Position numbers and translations under genes: made by a program. From contig DASQHM010000151.1 in NCBI GenBank assembly GCA_035632095.1, positions 1 to 10,958 on the forward strand: a stretch of DNA of 10,958 bases, in the 5' to 3' direction. Each line of letters starts with the position of its first letter. Within the stretch, counting starts at the first letter, position 1. This DNA comes from DASQHM01 sp035632095 (lineage in GTDB: Bacteria > Pseudomonadota > Alphaproteobacteria > Ferrovibrionales > Ferrovibrionaceae). Shown one piece after another: positions 6,889-10,958 of this stretch. The notes beneath the pieces were generated by a model that was not told the origin of the DNA, did not search any database, and saw only the letters and a list, made by a program, of their open reading frames with translations.

Positions 6889-6908
6889 AACGGACGCCCC
6901 CGTCCGTT
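6889..6908 (-). terminator. Hairpin, possible terminator of the MarR transcript
   Basis: AACGGACG (6889-6896) and CGTCCGTT (6901-6908) form a perfect 8-bp stem around CCCC. It is about 110 bases past the MarR stop on the minus strand. The minus-strand 3' side is only TTT then ACAAGG, so the U-tract is weak and Rho-independent termination is uncertain. Confidence 0.4.
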
Positions 6909-7016
6909 AGCGCGGGCGATTTTGCCACCCCACAAGATCAGTGTCACGCACTGCGTGGGCCGGATTGTCCATAACAAAGTAGGGTTATTGCGCTGTTCGC
7001 CTTGACGGGAGCGTGC

Positions 7017-7463
7017 TTAAGACAGCGCCAGCAAATCGGCGCGGAGACGGTCGGGGCCGGATCGCGGGAGCTGGCACTCGATCGCGCGATGTTCGCGCTT
7101 CCACACGGCGGCCGCTTCGACCAGCAGAGCCCGGCCGGACGGCGTCAAAGTCAGGTGGCGGCTGCGTTTATCGTGGCCGTCGACGGCAATCCTGACCAGG
7201 CCGCGGCGCTCGAGAGGCTTGAGGTTGGCCGTGAGGGTGGTGCGGTCCATGGCGAGCAGGGCCGCGACGCTGCCGATGCCGGCCGCCTTGTCCCGGTTGA
7301 GCGATACCAGCAGGGAGAACTGGCCGTTGGTCAGGCCGAGCGGACGGAAGGCGACGTCGAAGCGCCGTGCCACCGCTCGCGCCGCGCGTTGCACGTGCAG
7401 GCAGAGGCAGGCATCGCGGATCGCACGGGCCGTCCCGACGGAAATTTGTTTGCGCTTTGACAC
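7017..7463 (-). CDS. MarR-family winged-helix transcriptional regulator
   Basis: This 148-residue dimeric repressor-type protein has the MarR layout. An N-terminal dimer helix contains CLCLHVQRAARAVARRFD (19-36), followed by PLGLTNGQFSLL (41-52). The recognition helix lies in MDRTTLTANLKPLERRGLV (72-90), and the wing is DGHDKRSRHLTLT (95-107) with the family's D.R.R pattern. A C-terminal dimer helix completes it. The start is GTG at 7463, with no Shine-Dalgarno. A promoter TTGACA-N16-CATAAT (7497 to 7470) would begin transcription at or next to this GTG, so the mRNA is probably leaderless. The gene is divergent from a VOC/YCII pair, and a perfect 24-bp palindrome lies in the shared promoter, pointing to autorepression and control of that pair. 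The effector is unknown. Confidence 0.9.
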   Translation of the reverse strand: MSKRKQISVGTARAIRDACLCLHVQRAARAVARRFDVAFRPLGLTNGQFSLLVSLNRDKAAGIGSVAALLAMDRTTLTANLKPLERRGLVRIAVDGHDKRSRHLTLTPSGRALLVEAAAVWKREHRAIECQLPRSGPDRLRADLLALS

Positions 7464-7465
7464 AA

Positions 7466-7471
7466 TATAAT
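7466..7471 (+). promoter_or_regulatory. Candidate -10 box for the VOC/YCII unit
   Basis: A perfect TATAAT lies 49 bases before the GTG start of the VOC gene and overlaps the left edge of the 24-bp operator. No strong -35 is visible at standard spacing. A TTGACA at 7457-7462 is too close to serve as the -35 for this box. Confidence 0.4.
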
Positions 7472-7492
7472 TATGTTGATATCAACATAATT
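7469..7492. promoter_or_regulatory. Perfect 24-bp palindromic operator in the divergent promoter
   Basis: AATTATGTTGAT followed immediately by its exact reverse complement gives a 24-bp dyad centred between 7480 and 7481. It fills the spacer and -10 of the minus-strand promoter (TTGACA at 7497-7492, CATAAT at 7475-7470). It also overlaps a plus-strand TATAAT at 7466-7471. Size, AT-richness and placement beside a MarR gene fit a MarR dimer operator, so binding would block both directions. Confidence 0.8.
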
Positions 7493-7520
7493 GTCAAGCA
7501 GCAGCAACAAGGAGGACGCC

Positions 7521-7925
7521 GTGCAGATCCAGCCCTATTTGCATTTCGAGGGCCGCGCCGAAGAGGCCATCGAGTTCTACCGCAAGGCGCTCGGCGCCGA
7601 GGTCACCTTCATGATGCGTTTCAAGGAAAGTCCCGAGCCCGCCATGTCGCCGCCCGGCGCCGAGAACAAGATCATGCACTCGAGCCTGAAGATCGGCGAG
7701 CAATCGATCATGATTTCGGACGGCCGTTGCGGAGGGAAGGCCAACTTCCAAGGCTTCTCGCTGTCGCTCGTCGTCGCCGACGCGGCCGAGGCCGACAAGC
7801 GCTTCAAGGCCCTCGGCGACGGCGGCCAGGTGCAGATGCCTCTGGCCAAGACATTCTTCTCGCCGCGCTTCGGCATGGTGGCCGACCGGTTCGGTGTATC
7901 CTGGATGGTCTACGTGCCGGGCTGA
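7521..7925 (+). CDS. VOC-superfamily protein, PhnB-like
   Basis: This 134-residue protein opens with MQIQPYLHFEGRAEEAIEFYRKALGAEV, the standard first beta-alpha-beta unit of PhnB-like vicinal-oxygen-chelate proteins (once labelled '3-demethylubiquinone methyltransferase-like'). A His at 53 (IMHSSL) lies in the usual metal-ligand strand. FGMVADRFGVSWMV (117-130) is the typical closing 'G...DpfGv.W'. The real start is GTG at 7521, set by AAGGAGG at 7509-7515 with a 5-base spacer. An upstream TTG in frame (7491) lies inside the operator and is not used in this reading. The YCII-like gene follows after 33 bases. The substrate is unknown; relatives include glyoxalase-type, resistance and aromatic-cleavage enzymes. 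Confidence 0.88.
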   Translation: MQIQPYLHFEGRAEEAIEFYRKALGAEVTFMMRFKESPEPAMSPPGAENKIMHSSLKIGEQSIMISDGRCGGKANFQGFSLSLVVADAAEADKRFKALGDGGQVQMPLAKTFFSPRFGMVADRFGVSWMVYVPG

Positions 7926-7958
7926 TGGCTGAGTAGCCGAAAACAGGGAGTTGTCGCC

Positions 7959-8381
7959 ATGCGGTTCATGATGATCGTGAAAGCGAGCAAGGATTCGGAA
8001 GCGGGAAAGATGCCCGACCCGGCGCTCATCGCTCAGATGACGAAGTTCAACGAGGAGCTGGCGAAGGCCGGGGTCCTGGTCGATCTCAACGGGCTTCAGG
8101 CAAGCTCCAAGGGCGTGCGCGTCGTCCATTCCGGCGGGAAACGCACCGTGGTCGAAGGCCCGTTCAAGAACACAGAGGAGCTGATCGCCGGCTATTGGCT
8201 GATCAACGTGAAGTCGAAGCAGGAAGCGATCGAATGGGCGATGCGGGCACCGCCTCCCCACGGCCCGGACAAGGAGAGCGCGATCGAACTGCGCCAGGTG
8301 TTCGAGCTCGAGGACTTTCCGCCGAGCGAGGCCATCGACGACGCGCGCAAGTTTGGCGAGAAGATCGGCAAGACGAAGTAG
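7959..8381 (+). CDS. YCII-family (DGPF-domain) protein
   Basis: This 140-residue alpha-beta barrel-type protein matches the YCII/DGPF family. MRFMMIVKASKDSEAG opens the protein, EGPF (66-69) stands in the place of the family's DGPF signature, and AGYWLINVKSKQEAIEWAMRAPPP (77-100) is followed by an acidic IELRQVFELEDF strand. The ATG at 7959 has GGGAG at 7946-7950 with an 8-base spacer. It is co-transcribed with the VOC gene 33 bases upstream. DGPF proteins often travel with PhnB-like proteins and ECF sigma factors; here the partner regulator is MarR. No catalytic function is established for most members, and none is claimed here. The DGPF-to-EGPF change is conservative. Confidence 0.85.
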   Translation: MRFMMIVKASKDSEAGKMPDPALIAQMTKFNEELAKAGVLVDLNGLQASSKGVRVVHSGGKRTVVEGPFKNTEELIAGYWLINVKSKQEAIEWAMRAPPPHGPDKESAIELRQVFELEDFPPSEAIDDARKFGEKIGKTK

Positions 8382-8391
8382 CCGCAGCGTA

Positions 8392-8421
8392 AGCGTCGCC
8401 GCATAGCTGCAAGTGGACGCT
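8392..8421. terminator. Weak bidirectional stem-loop between convergent genes
   Basis: AGCGTC (8392-8397) pairs with GACGCT (8416-8421), with a small inner GCA/TGC stem (8401-8410). It fills the 39-base space between the YCII-like gene (plus) and the LysR gene (minus). There is no T-run on either side, so it is at best a weak terminator. Confidence 0.3.
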
Positions 8422-9341
8422 CAGACCGAAGCGTCGAGGCGAAAGTCCTTCGCCGCTTGCCTGACTGATTGCAGAAAGCGGCGCAAGGCGGCCGACGTGT
8501 CGCCGCGGCGCGTCGCCAGGTTCAAGGGCGCCATCGGCTGCGGCGGTCCTTTGAGGCGGCGGTAGACCACGCCGTCCATGCGCATGCGTTGCAGCGATGC
8601 CGGCACCAGCGATATGCCGAGGCCGGCGGACACCAGGTTGAGCGTCGAGACGATGCGCGGCGCTTCCTGGGCGATGCGCGGGGTGAAGCCCGCCGCATGG
8701 CAGGCGGCAATGATGCCGTCGTAAAGCCCGGGCCCCGACGGCCGCCGGTAGACGATGAACGGGTCGGCGGCAAAGGCCTTGAGCGGCAGAGCCGCGACGC
8801 GCCGCCGCGCCAGGGCGTGATTGCTCGGCAGCGCGACGACCATGGCTTCCTCCGGCAGGCGCAGGAGGCTGAGCCCTTCCGGGTCGGCGATGGGTGAGCG
8901 TATGAACGCCCCGTCGATGCGCTCGGCCCGGAGTGAATCGATCAGCTCGGTGGTGCCGCCCTCGGCGAGCGTTAGAGCGATCAGCGGGTAGGCGTCGCGA
9001 TAGGCGCGTATGACGCGCGGCACGAAGGGATGAAACGGGGCCGAACTGGTGAAGCCGAGCGAGAGCTCTCCCTGTTCGCCGCGCGCCGTGCGCCGTGTGG
9101 CGGAAAACGCGTGGTCGATCTGCGCGAAGATCGCGTGCGCATCGGCGAGCAAGGTCCGACCGGCGTCGGTCAGCTCGACGCCGCGCGGCCTGCGGCGAAA
9201 CAACTGCACGTCGAGCTCGCGTTCGAGCGCCTTGATCTGCTGGCTCAAAGGCGGTTGCTGCATGCCGAGGCGCTCTGCGGCGCGCGTCACGCGGCCTTCT
9301 TCGGCGACAGCGATGAAATAGCGAAGGTGCCTCAGCTCCAT
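8421..9341 (-). CDS. LysR-family transcriptional regulator
   Basis: This 306-residue regulator has an N-terminal helix-turn-helix: MELRHLRYFIAVAEEGRVTR, AAERLGMQQPPLSQQIKALE and RELDVQLFRRRPRGVELTDAGR cover residues 1 to 62. A periplasmic-binding-like effector domain follows from about residue 90. FTSSAPFHPFVPRVIRAYRD is the first effector strand and helix, and VSAGLGISLVPASLQ lies near the C-terminal part. The start was set at ATG 9341 because MELRHLRYF is the conserved LysR beginning. An in-frame TTG at 9368 lacks a ribosome site. The gene is divergent from the aconitase gene, and the spacer holds LysR-type repeats, so it likely controls that gene and itself. The inducer is unknown; in this family it is usually a pathway organic acid. 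Confidence 0.93.
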   Translation of the reverse strand: MELRHLRYFIAVAEEGRVTRAAERLGMQQPPLSQQIKALERELDVQLFRRRPRGVELTDAGRTLLADAHAIFAQIDHAFSATRRTARGEQGELSLGFTSSAPFHPFVPRVIRAYRDAYPLIALTLAEGGTTELIDSLRAERIDGAFIRSPIADPEGLSLLRLPEEAMVVALPSNHALARRRVAALPLKAFAADPFIVYRRPSGPGLYDGIIAACHAAGFTPRIAQEAPRIVSTLNLVSAGLGISLVPASLQRMRMDGVVYRRLKGPPQPMAPLNLATRRGDTSAALRRFLQSVRQAAKDFRLDASV

Positions 9342-9369
9342 GGCGCCGCGCTTTTCTCGTCGGGACAAG

Positions 9370-9411
9370 CCATATCAAATAAATATGGATATCGTATCTA
9401 CCATATTATGG
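9370..9411. promoter_or_regulatory. LysR-type operator cluster with repeated CCATAT half-sites
   Basis: CCATAT (9370-9375) and ATATGG (9383-9388) form an inverted repeat with a 7-base centre, and the inner ATAT-N7-ATAT fits the LysR T-N11-A box (T9373, A9385). A second pair follows: CCATA (9401-9405), T, TATGG (9407-9411). TATGG at 9384-9388 also pairs with CCATA at 9401-9405. The block is strikingly AT-rich among GC-rich genes. It lies between lysR and the aconitase gene, about 55 bases before the latter's start. A high-affinity site plus an activation site is the usual LysR layout. Confidence 0.65.
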
Positions 9412-9465
9412 ATCAACTGTCGCGAAAATCCTAGATTGAACCTCGCATCGACGGAGGTGCCGATC

Positions 9466-10958
9466 ATGGTCGAAATCGAATCGACGCCGGCCCGCGTGGC
9501 GGCGATCTATGCGGCGATGGAACGAAACCTGTCCGTGGTCCGCCGCCGCATCGGCGGGCCGCTGACCCTGGCGCAGAAGATCCTGCTCGGTCACCTGGAC
9601 GACCCGGCCGGGCAGAAGCTCGAACGCGGCGCCAGTCACTTGAGCCTGCGCCCGGACCGCGTGGTGTTTCAGGACGTGCTCGGCCAGAGCGGCATGCTGC
9701 AATTCATGCAGACCGGCCGCGCGCGCGTCGCGGTGCCCACGACCATCCATTGCGACCACCTCATTCAGGCGCGGTCAGAAGGCGCAGCCGATCTCTCCGC
9801 CTCGCTGCAGGAGAGCCGCGAGGTCTACGACTTCCTGCGCTCGGCCGCGGCGAAATACGGCTGCGGCTTCTGGGAGCCGGGCGCCGGCATCATTCATCAG
9901 GTCGTGCTGGAGAATTACGCGTTCCCCGGCGCGCTCATCATCGGCACGGATTCCCACACGCCCAATGCCGGCGGCCTCGGCGCATGTGCCGTTGGTGTCG
10001 GCGGGGCCGACGCGGTCGAGGTGATCTCGGGCCTGCCCTGGGAATTGCTCTATCCGCGCGCCATCGCCGTCTATTTGACCGGCGAACTCGGCGGCTGGGC
10101 GGCGCCGAAGGACGTGATCCTGGCCGTCGCAGGTGAACTCACGGTCTCCGGCGGGACCAACGCCATCGTCGAATACATCGGGCCCGGCGCCCGCACCATC
10201 AGCGCCACGGGCAAGGCGACCATCGCCAACATGGGCGCGGAACTCGGCGCCACAACGTCGGTATTTCCGGCCGACGAGGCCATGGCGCGGTACTTGCGCG
10301 CCACCGGACGCGCCGCACTGGCGCCGCTGATGGAGCGGTACCGCGATCTTCTGGCGCCGGACGCCGAGACCGAGGCCGATCCGGAGCGTTTCTACAACCG
10401 TGTGGTGCGGCTGGATCTTTCCCGCATCGAGCCGCATGTGGCCGGGCCCCATACGCCGGACCGGGTGCGCCCGATCTCGAAGCTCGCCGCCGAGGTCGGC
10501 GATCCCGGCAACGCATTCATCGATCGCATTTCGAGTGCCTTGATCGGAAGCTGCACCAATTCGTCCTACGAGGACATGAGTCGCGCGGCCGACGTGGCGG
10601 CGCAAATCGAGGCGCATGGGCTCCGCTCCGCCGCGCCCTTCTTCGTATCCCCCGGCTCGGCGCAAATCCGCGCCACCATCGAGCGCGACGGCCAATTGGC
10701 GTCGCTCAAGGCCGTGAACGCGACCGTGCTGGCGAACGCGTGCGGACCCTGCATCGGGCAGTGGCGCAGGGCGGAGCACGAGACCGCCGCGCCGAACACC
10801 ATCGTCACGTCGTTCAACCGCAATTTCCCCCGCCGCAACGACGGGCAGCCGACGACCATGAATTTCATCGCGAGCCCGGAGATCGTGACTGCACTCGCCG
10901 CGGCTGGACGGCTCTCGTTCAATCCGTTGACCGACGCGCTGACCGGCGCCGACGGCAA
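9466..10958 (+). CDS. acn: Aconitate hydratase, mitochondrial (ACO2)-like type, C-terminus beyond window
   Basis: The first 497 residues (of an expected 750 or so) are present. The protein should interconvert citrate and isocitrate through cis-aconitate using a [4Fe-4S] cluster. The cluster cysteines are C363 (GSCTNSSYEDM) and C426, C429 (ACGPCIGQW). Active-site blocks are TIHCDHLIQA (93-102), DSHTPNAGG (162-170) and NRNFPRRNDG (451-460). The stretches GGWAAPKDVILAVAG, SGGTNAIVEYIGPG and TIANMGAELGATTSVFP closely follow mitochondrial aconitase rather than the AcnA/IRP or AcnB forms. The ATG at 9466 has GGAGG at 9453-9457 with an 8-base spacer. The missing C-terminal part is the swivel domain. 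It is divergent from a LysR gene. Methylaconitase or homoaconitase activity cannot be excluded. Confidence 0.9.
   Translation, partial: MVEIESTPARVAAIYAAMERNLSVVRRRIGGPLTLAQKILLGHLDDPAGQKLERGASHLSLRPDRVVFQDVLGQSGMLQFMQTGRARVAVPTTIHCDHLIQARSEGAADLSASLQESREVYDFLRSAAAKYGCGFWEPGAGIIHQVVLENYAFPGALIIGTDSHTPNAGGLGACAVGVGGADAVEVISGLPWELLYPRAIAVYLTGELGGWAAPKDVILAVAGELTVSGGTNAIVEYIGPGARTISATGKATIANMGAELGATTSVFPADEAMARYLRATGRAALAPLMERYRDLLAPDAETEADPERFYNRVVRLDLSRIEPHVAGPHTPDRVRPISKLAAEVGDPGNAFIDRISSALIGSCTNSSYEDMSRAADVAAQIEAHGLRSAAPFFVSPGSAQIRATIERDGQLASLKAVNATVLANACGPCIGQWRRAEHETAAPNTIVTSFNRNFPRRNDGQPTTMNFIASPEIVTALAAAGRLSFNPLTDALTGADG

Larger units (their letters stand above)
6656..7016. other. 361-bp gap without genes between the flavoprotein and MarR genes
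   Basis: No convincing coding sequence is present: short open frames here have no recognisable domain and poor ribosome sites. The gap holds the promoter region of the minus-strand operon (TATAAT at 6692-6687), the CTGC-N3-GCAG palindrome (6738-6752), a strong short hairpin (6889-6908) and the 13-bp inverted repeat CACGCA-C-TGCGTG (6945-6957). Both flanking genes are on the minus strand, so this is the 3' region of the MarR gene followed by the promoter of the operon. Confidence 0.6.

Noticed and set aside
6792..7005. Two short plus-strand open frames (60 and 67 codons) in the gap before the MarR gene
   Set aside because: No ribosome site of quality, no domain, and they overlap each other in different frames within a region of inverted repeats.
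7491..7520. Upstream TTG start for the VOC gene
   Set aside because: The TTG lies inside the operator and has no ribosome site, while GTG at 7521 has AAGGAGG at ideal spacing and gives the family N-terminus.
9342..9368. TTG start adding 9 residues to the LysR protein
   Set aside because: No ribosome site; LysR proteins characteristically begin at MELRHLRYF, which is the ATG at 9341.
9775..10779. 334-codon minus-strand open frame opposite the aconitase gene
   Set aside because: The plus-strand frame encodes an unmistakable aconitase; the reverse frame is compositionally biased and unrelated to any family I recognise.

Overview
This window is a chromosomal stretch from a GC-rich alphaproteobacterium, most likely a member of the Rhizobiales (Bradyrhizobium or Xanthobacteraceae-like). 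Four things point there: the strong G/C bias at third codon positions; a TRAP transporter; a 2-oxoacid oxidoreductase of the KorAB type; and an intergenic palindrome at about 1945-1976. That palindrome reads as the familiar spurious peptides MPGLVPGIH on one strand and MDARDEPGHDG on the other, a hallmark of Rhizobiales intergenic repeats. No mobile element, CRISPR array, tRNA or rRNA is visible.

Left part, minus strand (1-1784): a TRAP transporter operon in the order dctP (binding protein), dctQ (small permease), dctM (large permease, cut by the window edge). A strong stem-loop lies between dctP and dctQ, and dctQ and dctM overlap by ATGA. A 205-bp spacer (1785-1989) carrying the Rhizobiales palindrome and an 18-bp self-complementary sequence separates it from the next operon upstream.

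Centre, minus strand (1990-6655): a tightly overlapping three-gene operon. The first gene encodes a 595-residue GltD-like FAD/NAD(P)H protein with N-terminal and C-terminal iron-sulfur clusters. The second is korA (fused gamma-alpha subunit) and the third is korB (TPP/[4Fe-4S] beta subunit). Together they should form a CoA-dependent 2-oxoacid oxidoreductase with its own electron exit to NAD(P), so no separate ferredoxin is required. A TATAAT box and a PhaR-like CTGC-N3-GCAG palindrome lie upstream of its TTG start. A 361-bp gap without genes follows (6656-7016) and contains several inverted repeats.

Right of that (7017-8381): a MarR-family regulator (minus) is divergent from a two-gene unit (plus) encoding a PhnB-like VOC protein and a YCII/DGPF-like protein. 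A perfect 24-bp palindrome in the shared promoter is an excellent operator candidate, and the MarR transcript looks leaderless.

Right end (8421-10958): a LysR regulator (minus) is divergent from a mitochondrial-type aconitase gene (plus, cut by the window edge). The AT-rich spacer holds repeated CCATAT half-sites with a classic T-N11-A LysR box. The three metabolic units (dicarboxylate-type uptake, 2-oxoacid oxidation or carboxylation, aconitase) all fit organic-acid metabolism around the TCA cycle. That functional link is inference from adjacency, not something the sequence proves.
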